Positions 34,676 through 47,600 are shown, counted from the first letter of the stretch. The stretch: DNA of 64,000 bases from Diphasiastrum complanatum (GCA_029204225.1 MU832095.1:1-64000); one strand, 5' to 3'. The notes: generated by a model not told the origin, from the sequence alone. A program made the numbers and translations.

Positions 34676-34797
34676 TCGGTCCTTATATAATGCATCTTGG
34701 TTTCCAAGGGAGGCTGGAACTTGGGACCAAAGAAAGTTTGGATGCCAAGCTAACCAACTGAGCCAACCTCGTTGGGTGTCTCGGTCCTTATATAATG
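34676..34797 (-). mobile_element. tRNA-derived SINE-like insertion, 88 bp, with 17-bp target duplication
   Basis: An 88-bp body (34780-34693 on the minus strand) is bounded by perfect 17-bp direct repeats, TCGGTCCTTATATAATG at 34676-34692 and 34781-34797. The body contains a pol III A box (TGGCTCAGTTGG, 34765-34754, followed by TTAGC) and, 33 bases on, a B-box-like GTTCCAGCC (34720-34712). The size and boxes fit a tRNA-derived SINE head or a retroposed tRNA. No poly(A) or obvious LINE-like tail is present. It lies in intron 6 of the host gene. Confidence 0.7.
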
Positions 34798-35618
34798 ATG
34801 ATGTTATGTTAATAAATGAATTGTGATAGTCTTGTTGTGATATTGAAGTCTTGATTATAATTCCATTGGAAACGGTGGTGGTTTCACTGTCGATTTACTA
34901 AGCCAAAGAGGCATTTGCCGAGTGTTAGGATACTGGCCAAGATTTCTTGCTTAGTGGGTAGAACGGGTTATTTTTCTGAGAACTGACTACGAGCAATTGC
35001 CTTGAAAGTCCCCAAAACACAAATGCTCATGTTGATTCAATATTGACTAGTGAGTGAAACTAACTTGGATAAGCGAGGTGAAATGTAGTTGTAATAGAAA
35101 TCATTGTTGCAGAATATAATAATTGAAAGAGTCTGTGTGTGTTGATGTTTAACAATCACAGTAGTTCATTCTGCTGACTCTCACAAAAACTTTGAGCAAT
35201 CAAGATAGATGGGTGATAGGTCAAAAGTTGTAGTATTTTCATAAAACAATTTGCATATGGGAGCACATAGAAAGTGGGAGAACTTATCAAGCAACAGTAG
35301 ATGAGAACCAAGTTCAATCCCACATATTGGATACTGATCTATCGACTTCTAGAGCTAAGCACCAAGAAAGAAATACTTGACTAGTACTTGTTTGATAATG
35401 TTTGCCCTATAGATATTATTCGATTTAAACATTTGAATACCTCTTTAAGGATGATACCCCTCTGAAAATGCCTCATAACTAGAAGACTAAGGTGAGTAAA
35501 CACAGAAAAGAGTCTCAAATTTTTCTTAGGTTACAAGGCAACGAACACATTGGATAAACCTAAAATATGCTACTTAAACAAGAAAATGGAGTAGTTGACT
35601 CAACTTATAAACACGTAC

Positions 35619-35680
35619 CCTATTTTTTACAACTTGAGAGGCAGTCCTGTATCGTTCTCGAATGAGCTTTCCAGGCTCTC
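35619..35680 (-). CDS. RCA-like gene exon 6
   Basis: Acceptor ACCTCGTGCAG|GAGAGCC; donor AATAGG|GTACGT. Reads (G)[20 protein letters not shown], the block directly after SAGELES in the family. It starts and ends in the phases required by its neighbours. The following exon (expected to carry the Walker B) was not located. Confidence 0.85.
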
Positions 35681-38600
35681 CTGCACGAGGTAGTGAAAGC
35701 AACCTTCCAACATTAGAAAATGATTTTTAACATATAAAACTTAAATGAGCTCCATAATTGATTCATTTTCAATCTCATTCATTTGATTGTGATAATCCTC
35801 AAGAGATATAAAAAAGATACTGCCTTGATAAAAGCTCCAGCAAGAAAATACTTTCCTCATATCACTCAATTTTCATAGTTTAGGTTATAAATGGAGGAAA
35901 GAACTAGATCTGAGCTCGAAAACTATTCTTACAAGTGGTCTCAATCTCCAAACTATTCTATATTTTAGTCAACCAGGTTATGCTCCACCACCTACATAGA
36001 TCTAAAACTTTCAAGGCCTGTATTACCATACTTTAGTATGAATCCAGATATTTCGAACTAGAAAGTCTAGATTTATATGTATTCTAAGTGCAACATCCAG
36101 TTTGAAAGATTAGGTGCAACAATCTAGTTCTGCTGCATTGCAAAAAGACTTGACTTCCTTATTTCGCATAGATGGAGAAGCGGCACGTGTGAAAGCAAAG
36201 AAACTTGTGAAAGGGTTGCTCAGGTATCATAAGACTAGGATTTTTAGAAATTCCTTAAGCAGCCCTAAAGACTTGACCTACTAATACAATGAGGCTTGTA
36301 TTTTGAGCAACTGGCAAATTTTCTTAGCCGTGTTACATGTTTCACTAACTATAACATAACAACATGCATAATGTGGCATTACAAACCCCCTACTCTCTAA
36401 TGTTGCACTATTCCATCCCCCCATATTGTAGAAGGCATGCTCTAACATCTCTATGATTGTTTTGTTAGAATCGAAGAGATTCTCTAATCGGAGTAGACTA
36501 ATCTTATTAGTACTCACACAAAACATCAACCACAAGCTGAAGAAGATGAGAGACTGCAAGAAGCTATGCTTCATAAGCTGGAAACTAAGATAAGAATGGA
36601 GGTGGACGCCCATCTACTCTTTTGAGGCTGTCCACAATGAAAAGCAAAAGCTATCCTTCTACAATAGAAATGCTAATTATGAAGTCTTAACAATAGAAAT
36701 CTATGCTAACTTGGTTAAAATAGATTTCTATACTATTCTAGCAAAATTGGTACTAACTTATAATAGGTACCTGTACTAAAAATAGAAATAGGCCTTCTAG
36801 CACGCAGGCTGGCCTCTACAATGAATTAATTAATCCATTAATTCCTAACACTCCCCCTTAATGGATAATTAATCATCAATCACAACCAAGTCCTTTGGTT
36901 ACTAATCTGGCTCAATAGAACCATTAAGCTTAAACTTGGTTCTATAAAATAAAGGATCCTCTGAATCCAACACTGAAGCCATAAATGCATAAGGCGTTTC
37001 TTCATCTTCATGATAGTGTCCACTTGACCGTGTCAATCTCTTAGCTCCTTGTTGACTCGATTCTCCCTCATCCAACATTTGACTATCTTTTATAGTCTCA
37101 AAATACCATCTTGGTAACTTCTTTGTAGGTGACGTAGAAGGAGAATATGTATCAAATACTCTTGACCTTTCCTTCCGTTTACCAAGATCCACCTGTGTAC
37201 ACACCCTTGGTATAACTTGTGTAGAAGCTGTATCACATGGACCTGTATCTTCCTGAACATCATCTATAATAGGAGTTTTTGTTGTAGGAGAAAATACATC
37301 CTCCTCATGATCTTCTAGGTTAGAAGACTCACTTTCCTCAAACACAACATCCCTTGCTCATAATCACCTTCTTACTGGTAAGATTATAAAGGCGATATGC
37401 GTTCTCTTCCTCATCATAACCCAAGAATAAACACTTGATTGCCTTTGAATCAAGTTTTTGATGATTATCTTTAGGAATATGAGCATATGCTATGCAACCA
37501 AAAACTCATAGATGATCCACTTTAGGTTCTATACCTGTGAAAGCTTCTTTTGGAGTTCGATTTAGAACAGCTTTTGTAGGACTTCTGTTAAGCAAGTAAA
37601 CTGTTGTACTAACTGCTTCACCCCACAAATGATTCTTGAGGTTCTTACCTCGTAGCATGCTTCGAGCACTCTCCATTATGCTGTGGTGTATCAGTCGAAG
37701 CAAATTGTCTCTTGATTCCATGTTCTTTGCAGAATTCCTCGAACTCTGTAGATATGAATTCACCTCCCTTATCTAAACGTAGAATCTTTGCTTTCCTGTC
37801 TGCTTCTCAACAAGTGATTTGAACTGAGTAAAGAACTTAAAAGCTTGACTCTTATACTTAAGCAAGTATATCCATACCTTCCTTGAAAAATCATCCACAA
37901 ATACCATGAAGTAGGATGCTCCCCCTATAGACTGAGTCTGCATAGGACCACATAAATCTGTATGAACAAGCTCCAAGATCTCCTTGGCTCTATATGCTCC
38001 ATCCTTAAGAAACTGCATACGATGATGCTTGCCCATAACACATCCTTCACAGATTTTTTTCGAAGATACAATATTAGGTAATCCTATTACCATATTGTTG
38101 TCTTTTAGAACCTATAAGCTTTTATAGTTCAAATGTCCAAACCTTTCATGCCATATCCTGCTAACTTTGTTGTCTTTGCTTTTGTCTTTGATGAGACACT
38201 TCTGATCATCAAACTCAACTTTCATATTTTGCTTAGTGATAGCAGAAACTGAAAGTAAATTCTTCTTTAAACCTGGAACATAGAACATTCTTAATTTCTC
38301 CTATATTCCCTGAAGGTTAATGTACTCTCACTGTACCTCTACCTTTGATATCGTAAGAAGAATTGTCTCCAAGCTTGACATGTGAATTTACACCAGTGTC
38401 ATCAAACTGTGTGAACCACTCACGATGTGGTGTCATATGTTGCGTTGCTCCAGAATCAATATACCAACAGTCTTCAGAGATCTCTAATGTTGAAGCTGAG
38501 AATAACTCGTAGCATCCCACAGCTTCACTTTTGTCTTCGACTTCAATGAAGTTGCCTGACTGCTTCTTCTTGTCCTAGATTGCCTTCTTTTTCCTGCACC

Positions 38601-41600
38601 CAAACGCAAAATGACCATATTTAGCACAAAAGTTACAATTACCATTTCTCTTTGGATTGGATTTGGAATTGTCTCCTTTTTCCGTATGTCCTTCCCTTCC
38701 TGCTTCTGATCCTTTTTGCCTTTCTTACCTTGATTCTTGGAAAAGAATCCCAGTTCCTTGAAGTCTTCCCTAGACATCAAGTTTTGTCTTCGTAATTCCT
38801 CTTGAAGTAGCAAACCATTGAGCTCGTCAAATGTCGGCAATCTCTCCCTCAAACTTAGTGTCATAACAAAGTTCTGATATTGTAATGGTAAGCTATTCAA
38901 AACAATTTGTACTATAGTATTATCAAGTACAATTTCCCCTATAGAAGACAACTGATCTCTTAGATCCTTCACCCTAGTAATAAAATCCGTAATGGATTCT
39001 TCTGATTCCATTTTCAAGGTATGAAGCTTATTGTTCAAGAACACCGCTCGAGACTTACTTACCGTTTCATATGTGTTTTTAAGGATATCCCATGCATCCT
39101 TAGGCCGAATGTTACGAGCTCGTAACCAGTGCCGAACCCTAGAGAACACAGATAGGTCAGATACCACAGTCAGGGTCGTGTCCAGCGTACATGACCAACA
39201 GGGCAAGACAGTGTGAGTAGTGTGCCCCAGCACGGTCCATAGCCATGGCGGGCCTAACACAGCCTAGGGACCCTGTCAGCAGGATAGGGCTCCCAGTTGG
39301 GTCCCGACGTGCAGTCGGCCACGTCAGTGACACGTGGCCGACACTTGGCAGTTGCATGCTACCAGTCCTCACACTGGGCTAGGAGGGGCTTACTCTATAT
39401 CAGGGAGTAGGCAAGGTTGGGTGGATCAGTTAGTGTTTGCCCTACTATGGCGTTAGGATCTATTACACTCGTATCAGAGCCATCTCCATCCTAGGGAGTT
39501 AAGGAGCAGCAGTAGAGAAAGCTATCAGAAGATAGGAAAGATCTGGGAGATTCTCAGAAAAGAATAGAGGAGGAAAATCGCTGTAGGATCAGCTTTCTAA
39601 TCCTCCAATTTGCTGGATTTCTCAGTAGTTTGGAGGCATATCTTTTACAATAGCTTCAGCGCTGAAAAATCAGTTTCCCTCTCTGATTTTCGAGTGTAGA
39701 TCACTATGATCTGAGCGGAAATTCAAGAGGAAGGGAAGAGCAGGTCCATCGCTGTATAGTCAGCCCTCAAATCTGAGTTTTGTATGAAGTTCTGAGTAGA
39801 TTAGAAGGAGTTCTGATCTGAAATATTGTAGCAGGGCCAGCGCTGGACAGTAGGGTAGAAATCTCAGAATTTAACCCTGTTTTTCAGAAGTTTTTCAGGA
39901 GTCTGAGTTTCAGACTTGCTTGCTACAGACCAGCGACTTACAGGCTGAGAGTAAATCAGAGAATCAAGGTGATTTCAGAGCTGTAAATTGGACAAATCGG
40001 GCCAGACAGGTTGCTGACCAACCAGCGAGGGCAGGGACTTCAAAAATTCCGGATTTCTTTTTGTAAACTTCCGGTTTTTACTCGGTTTGTTGGAGCCCCA
40101 CACCTCAAATCAGATTAGTCAGCTACTCAACTCAAGAACCGGGAAATTTGGCACCGTTTTGAAGCTTCAAACTGGCATTTTCCGGGACAGCAGGTCTGAA
40201 ATCTTGGGGAAAAGAGCTGAAAGGGTTCCTCTTCATAATCTCTTTGGAAGTACAGTCCACAGAAACAGCTAAGTCATCTTTCCTTTCCCTTGTACAGTTG
40301 TAAATTAGTCTTTTAGACTTTTTTCCTTCAGAAGTTAAGGTAGCTCTCTTTCAGTTTCGAAGATGACCACTCCTCAGGGACCTGATCAACCCCAGGAGAG
40401 AGGCTTCGACGAACTTGAAACAGAAGCCTTGGCTTACAGAAAAGGGAAGGAACCCATGGAAGTAGAAGAACAGGAACAGTTCGCCGAAGAACTCGACGAA
40501 CTGGTTACCAAGGAGCAGTTCCTCCAATTGGTAACAGAAGTGGATGAACTGAAGCTGGCATTAGCCAATTTCAAGTCCAGTGTGGACGACTCGTTCGCTG
40601 AACTCAAAAACTTGATTTTGAGCTCCGCGAAAGGAAGCCTTCCCTCCACTTCTCAGTTATCCCCTTCTCCACTTCCATCAGTTTCGGGTGAGACTTTACG
40701 GTCTCACCCCAGTGTTTTTAAAGATTTAAAGCCTCCTACTTTTAATGGGGAAGAGAAGGATAGAAATGCAGATATTCTACAAACCTTCCTCAGCAAATGG
40801 AAGAACATTCATGCTCTTAAACAGACCCCTGACCATTTGCAAGCAATTGAGGCCAGTCTTTCTTTAGGGCCTATGGCCTATAAGTGGTGGTTAAATCTCC
40901 AGGAGACTGGGCAGACTCCCCGGTCATGGAAAGCTTTTGAAGAAGCTTTCCTAAGAGAATTTCTACCAGAGAATGAACTTGATAGAGCCTGGGAAGCCTG
41001 GGAAAGAACAGTAATGGACAAGTCCCTCATCCAATATATCTCGCAGTATCGAGAGGCAATTTTAAAGATTAAAAATATGGATGACTATCAAAAAATCAGG
41101 GGATTTGTCCGTGGCCTCAAAGATGAATATAAAGTAGAGGTCCAGAGAAACTCGCCTACTACCCTTGAGCAAGCTCTCAGATATGCTCAAATCTATGATG
41201 ATTCAGTGGGTAGGAAGAGAGCGAGACAGCAACCACTTTCTGAGCAGCTTCCTCAGAAAGACTTTCAATTTAAAAAGAAATTTTTAAAAAGAAAGAAAGA
41301 AGATAAATTTAAAGGTGAAGCTCCTCAGAAACGCCCTTCACACATACAGCCCTTAAAACCAGATGATTTTGAGAAAGCCAAACAAGAACGTTTGTGCTTT
41401 GTGTGTATGGGCAAGGGACACACAGTCAGACAGTGTCCCAAGGGGCCTTTCACTAAAAAAGATAAAAAACAAGTTCATCTTGTTCAGACTGTATGTTTCC
41501 CCAGTGACTCGGCAGCTTCCGAGATCAAAGTGTATCATGAAGATCATGAACACTGTTGCCAGCTGACCTCTGCAATGCTAGCGAGACCCTTCAGCTTTGG

Positions 41601-44600
41601 GCCGCATGACCTAGTACGTATGCATGGGAAAGTTGGTAACCAGTCAGTAAGAGTCATGGTTGATGATGGGGCAACCCATAATTTCATCAACCACACCCTG
41701 GTTAAAAAGCTTAAACTACCAGAAGTACCTAGTCAGCATAGGTACATAGTTTCATTAGCTAAGGGTGAAGATAAAAAAATATGGGAAACTATGGTAAGTA
41801 AGTTAAATCTTGGTATTCAGGGGTACCAAGATCAAATAAACTTTCAGATAATGCACCTGGATCGAACAGACATTGTTCTCGGGAGAGATTGGCTCTACAG
41901 TTTAGGACCTTCCCTCCACAGAAACTATCAGGAGAACACCCTCAGCTTTCAGTATAAAGGCCGAGAGATCCAGTTGCATGGGGAGCATGATGTTCCCAAC
42001 AGCCCTATGGTCTGCAGTTCAGAGCTCTGTCAGCTAATCGGAGACGAAGACCATCAGGTATTCTTATGTGACTTTCAGTTTATTCCTGAAGTTTCTATTT
42101 CCAGTTCTATTCAGCAGAAAATCAGTAAATTAGAAACTTTATTGTCTAAATTTAAAGATGTTTTTCCTGAAGATTTGCCACATGGTTTACCACCTAGCAG
42201 AGAGGTAGATCATGTAATAAACCTAGTACCAGGTACAGCACCTGTTTCTAAACCTCCGTATCGGGTCAGCCGAACAGAGGATGAAGAAATAACTAGGCAG
42301 TTAACAGACTATCTTGGGAAAGGCCAAATTCAGACCAGTAGTTCACCATGGGCCTCACCAGTCCTATTGGTGAAAAAGAAAGAGGGGTCTATGCGTCTTT
42401 GCGTAGATTACAGAGCCCTCAATAAAGTCACAATTAAGAATAAATACCCTATGCCTCGGGCAGACGAGTTGTTTGATCAACTCGACGGGGCTAAGTTTTT
42501 CAGTAAAATAGACCTTAGATCGGGATATCATCAAGTCCGTATAAAATCGGAAGATGTCTCGAAAACAGCTTTTAGGACTCGTCACGGTCATTATGAGTTT
42601 AAGGTGATGCCATTTGGGCTCACAAATGCTCCAGCTACCTTTATGACCTTGATGAACAGTGTCCTCAGACCATACTTGGGTAAGTTTGTGGTCGTATTTT
42701 TAGATGACATCCTCGTCTACAGCAAAACGAGGAAGGAGCATCTAAAACACCTCAGAAAGGTGTTTCGACTGCTCAGAAAGCATAAGCTTTATGCTAAACA
42801 ATCCAAGTGTGAATTCTTCGTTGAAGAAGTAGCATATTTGGGTCACATTATCTCTTCAGATGGGATTAAGATGGACCCAAATAAGATTAAAGCCATACTC
42901 AGTTGGCTGAGACCTCAGAATATTTTGGAACTTCAAATCTTTCTTGGTCTGGCGGGATATTACAGACGATTTGTCAAGGAATATGCTCAGATAGCAGTCC
43001 CTATGACAAATCTTCTTAAGGGGAAGGGAAAGGAGTTCATTTGGGAGTCTGCACAACAGGAGAGCTTTGATGCTCTCAAAACAGCCTTAGCTACAGCACC
43101 AGTCTTAAAAGTCGTCGACCCCAATCAGCCATTTGTGGTCGAAACAGATGCTAGCGACTTTGCAGTAGGCGCTGTGCTAACTCAGGGTGGACGACCAGTT
43201 GCGTTCGAGAGTAAAAAACTCGAGCCAGCTCAGACTAGGTACAGTGCCTATGAAAAGGAACTCTTTTCTATAGTCCATGCCCTTAAGACTTGGAGGCATT
43301 ATTTGTATGGTGCCAACTTTGAGGTCCTGACAGACCATGAGAGTCTCAGATACCTTTGCAATCAACCTGAGCTTAGAGGTCGGAAAGCTCGTTGGGCAGA
43401 GTTGATGCAAGAGTTTGACATGTCTATCAGATATAGGCGTGGAAAATTCAATACAGTAGCAGATGCCCTTAGCAGAATGCCTATGATAAACGAGCTGAGT
43501 TTTACTCAGATTCGTAATGAGTTACTCGAGTCCTTGAGAGGGAAATGCCAGCATGATGCATTCTTCTCTATTATCTGGAACTCAGTCCAGAACAGACAGT
43601 TACAGACTCCAGAACCAGTTCCCGGGGCTGGTGCCAGTTCATCCAAGAATACGGCAGCTTCCGTTGAGGATGATGATGAGTCCGAGTATACGTCGTCAGA
43701 TGACGTTGAGGATTCTGAGCCTGTATTACCCAAGCAAACCCCAGTGGTTGAGGGTCAGTTGACTCAAGGATTCAAATGGAAACAGTATTCCATTCAGGAT
43801 GAGTACTTGCTCTATAGAGATAGAGTATGTGTCCCCAATTCAGAGGATTATAGGCAGCAGGTCCTATATGAATGTCATGACAATCCTAGCGCGGGACACC
43901 CAGGCATACAGAAGACCTATGAGCTTCTTCGTAGGCAATTTTTCTGGCCCAGTATGAAAAAGGACGTCCACCAGTATGTAACCAGTTGCCAGAAATGTCA
44001 AGTAAATAAAGCAGAGCGTTTAAAGGCAGGAGGGTTGTTGCATCCCTTAGAAATACCAGCTGGTAAATGGGAGAGTATCTCCATGGATTTTATAGTAGGC
44101 CTGCCTAAAACCCAAAAGGGTAATGACGCTATATGGGTCACAGTTGACCGTCTGACCAAAATGGCTCATTTTATTCCGACCAAAACAACCGTTAGAGCTC
44201 CAGAGTTAGCGAGGTTGTTTGTAGACGGGCTATTTAAATTGTACGGTCTACCTTCCGGCATAGTCAGCGACCGGGACAGTAAGTTTACTGGAAATTTTTG
44301 GAAGGCAGTATTCCATCATCTCCATACTAAACTTAATATGAGTACCACTGACCATCCACAGACGGACGGTCAAACAGAAAGGGTAAATCAAGTGCTGGAG
44401 GATATGCTTCGTGCATACGTCAGCAAGAGGCAGACTAATTGGGAGGAGTATCTCTCAATATTAGAGTTTGCTTACAACAGTACCAAACATTCAGCTACGG
44501 GATACAGCCCATTTATGCTGATGTACGGTTTTCAGCCACGCTCACCCACAGCTGTAGGGTTTAAACAAGAAAAAGTTGAAGCAGCCAGAAACTTTTTAGA

Positions 44601-47600
44601 AGACCTAAACCAGATGATAGAACATGCTAAGCGTAGCATTAGACAATCCCAGGATCGAGCCAGGCATTATGCAGATCCACACAGACGGGATGTGCAGTTC
44701 TCCACTGGTGAGAAAGTCTACTTGAGAGTCCCAGTTGACTCTAAAACCCTCAAATCAGGAGTGTGTGCTAAGTTGTCTCCAAGGTATTGTGGTCCCTTTA
44801 CCATCAGTAGGAGACTAGGCGAGGTCACCTATGAACTAGAACTCCCACACAGCAGTAAGGTTTTTCCAGTTTTTCATGTAAGTCAGTTACGAAAAGCCTT
44901 AACCAGATCAGATAATCTGGTAGGGGACAGTGTTCTAGTTCTCCCATTGGATCCTCAACAACCTCCACATGAACCAGAGGAAATTCTTGATAGTAGAGAG
45001 ACGCAGACTCGTCATACTCTATACCGAGAATATCTGGTTAAGTGGAATGATCAGCCTGTTGAGAATGCCACTTGGGAAAGAGGCAGCGTCCTTCGCAAGA
45101 TTTTTCCAGACTTTGTCTTAGAGGACCAAGACGGTTCTTAAGGGGGAGGGAGTGTTACGAGCTCGTAACCAGTGCCGAACCCTAGAGAACACAGATAGGT
45201 CAGATACCACAGTCAGGGTCGTGTCCAGCGTACATGACCAACAGGGCAAGACAGTGTGAGTAGTGTGCCCCAGCACGGTCCATAGCCATGGCGGGCCTAA
45301 CACAGCCTAGGGACCCTGTCAGCAGGATAGGGCCCCCAGTTGGGTCCCGACGTGCAGTCGGCCACGTCAGTGCCACGTGGCCGACACTTGGCAGTAGCAT
45401 GCTATCAGTCCTCACACTGGGCTAGGAGGGGCTTACTCTATATCAGGGAGTAGGCAAGGTTGGGTGGATCAATTAGTGTTTGCCCTACTGTGGTGTTAGG
45501 ATCTATTACACCGAACTACATTCCTGATCAAAGGAATAACCTTATCCTTCACGGATAAGTTGATGATATGATGCGCACGTTGCACCCGCTTCTCAAATGC
45601 CCTTCTATCTTGATCATTGAGAAAGTGAGCCATCACCTCTTGTCCCATGACAATTTCCCAATAATCTTTGTCCTGAAGTATATTCTGAAGTTTGAACTTC
45701 CACAAGCTGTAGTTAGATCCATCTAACTTGCTTGATTCTGGAAGAACAGATTCATTCAGACTCCCCATCTTTGTCGTACAAAAATGACGGGCTTTTTACT
45801 AGGAATATACTTGCATGCAACAATCTATTGATTGTCGCCTTCACTTGATAGCACCTGTCCAGATACTACCTGCCTCAGATTTACCTGTCTGCTATCGCAG
45901 ATAGAACCTATCTGGTTCTGACCTAACCTGTCCAGGTTCTGCCTCACTCAGGTAGCACCTATCTGATTGTTATCTGTTCTAAATCTAATCTGATTTTTTC
46001 AGATGTTGTTGTCCCCAGATAGAACCTGTCTGATTCTGATCTGTCAAGATTGATGCCACCCTCAGCTGATGCCTTCACCAGCTGCTACCATCCTCAGATA
46101 ACTCTAATCTCAGTTGTTGCCTCCTTTGATGCAAATATGACCTGCACCAGTTACTGCCTCCAACAGTTCTGATCTAAACCTACCGCGCTCAGATGTGCAT
46201 GCACCGGATGCTGCCTGTTTTGACCTGATCTTGTCACCTTCAGATATGCTTGCAGCAGATGTTGCCTCCACCAGAGATTGCCACCCTCAGATATGCCTGA
46301 ACCAGATGTTGCCTGTTGCCCTCATATATGCCTCTGTTCTGGAAACCGCCTCAGATAAAGCCTGTCCTGGACACTGTTTCCTCAGGTACTGCCTATCTGG
46401 TTGTTGCTGCCACCTTCAGATAAACCCTACCACATAAAACCTGCACAAGAAAATACTTGTTCTGCTGTCCTGGATATTGCCTCCCTCAGATCTGCCTGTC
46501 TGATACTGCTGCCTGTCCAGAAGATACTTGCCCTCCACCACAAAAACCTACACAGGATGGCGCCTCCACCAGATGCAACCTTCACCAAATAGCACCTCCA
46601 CTAGATGCGACCTCCACCAATAAACCTGCAGCGCTGACCTTCTCCTTCCTTCCTTAGATCCCGATCTTAACGAGATGGCTCGATACCATGTTAGAATCGA
46701 AGAGATTCTCTAATCGGAGTAGACTAATCTTATTAGTACTCACACAAAACATCAACCAAAAGCTGAAGAAGAAGAGAGACTGCAAGAAGCTATGCTTCAT
46801 AAGCTGGAAACTAAGATAACAATGGAGGTGGGCACCCATCTACTCTTATAGAGGCTGTCCACAATGAAAAGCAAAAGCTATCCTTCTACAATAGCAATTG
46901 AAATGCTAATTATGAAGTCTTAACAATAGAAATCTATGCTAACTTGGTTAAAATAGATTTCTATACTATTCTAGCAAAATTGGTACTAACTTAGGTACCT
47001 ATACTAAAAATAGAAATAGGCCTTCTAGCACGCAGGCTGGCCTCTACAATGAATTAATTAATCCATTAATTCCTAACATGTTTCACTTGGTGTCCAACTT
47101 AGTCTTGAAGTTATCCCCCCTTCCCATAGAACCATACATTGGATCTTGGTTATCAAGTACAATCGTCCAAACAAGTTGATAGGTTGCATATTTCATGCAG
47201 TGCATTAGGCAGGACGCCACAGCTTTTGGCAGCTAAGCACATCTATTTCAAATGCATACTGTTAATACACTAAATAAGAGATGATTGTGATAGGCTGATT
47301 GGCGAGAGGAATTAATGAATTGTTTAAAAAAGAGATTGAGTATCTCGGTCATATAGTGTCTGCTAATGGAGTGAGGCCAGATCCTAAGAAGGTTGTTGTG
47401 ATCGTTGCGTGGCCTGTGCCAGCTGATTTGACAACACTCCATTCTTTTCTTGGATTGGCAGTATTCTATAGAAAATATGTTAAGGGATACTCCTATATTG
47501 CAGCACCTTTGACTAATTTGACTCAAAAAAATAGATTTGGTGAATGGACTAAACTGCAGCAAGCAAGCTTTGGTCAGCTGAAAACAAGAAAGGTGCTGAG

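Larger units (their letters stand above)
39110..45510 (+). mobile_element. G1-c: complete Ty3/gypsy chromovirus nested in copia gag
   Basis: 6401 bp with 358-bp LTRs (39110-39467 and 45153-45510), target duplication CCGAA on both sides, primer site, polypurine tract and one uninterrupted gag-pol. The LTRs differ at seven positions, i.e. about 2 percent, so it looks fairly young, although the 5' LTR may have been converted (see findings). It is the likely source type of the defective G1-a and G1-b copies, or their close sibling. It is opposite in strand to both the copia element and the host gene. Confidence 0.95.
36463..47078 (-). mobile_element. Ty1/copia element lacking RT/RNase H, carrying nested G1-c
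   Basis: LTRs at 36463-36850 and 46689-47078 are flanked by the target duplication TGTTT (36458-36462 and 47079-47083). Both begin TGTTAG and end CTAACA. Minus-strand order: 5' LTR, primer site, leader of about 0.9 kb, gag (split by G1-c), zinc knuckle, protease, integrase, a linker rich in Ser/Glu, then a stop and the polypurine tract. Reverse transcriptase and RNase H are absent although both termini are intact. The two LTRs differ at roughly ten places, so the insertion predates G1-c. Confidence 0.9.

Noticed and set aside
40087-40272. Short plus-strand frame before the G1-c gag start
   Set aside because: It is in the untranslated leader, is not in frame with gag, and is not preserved in G1-a or G1-b.
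46195-46657. Plus-strand frames in the copia leader
   Set aside because: They follow the repeat periodicity of the leader and overlap one another in different frames; no protein motif.
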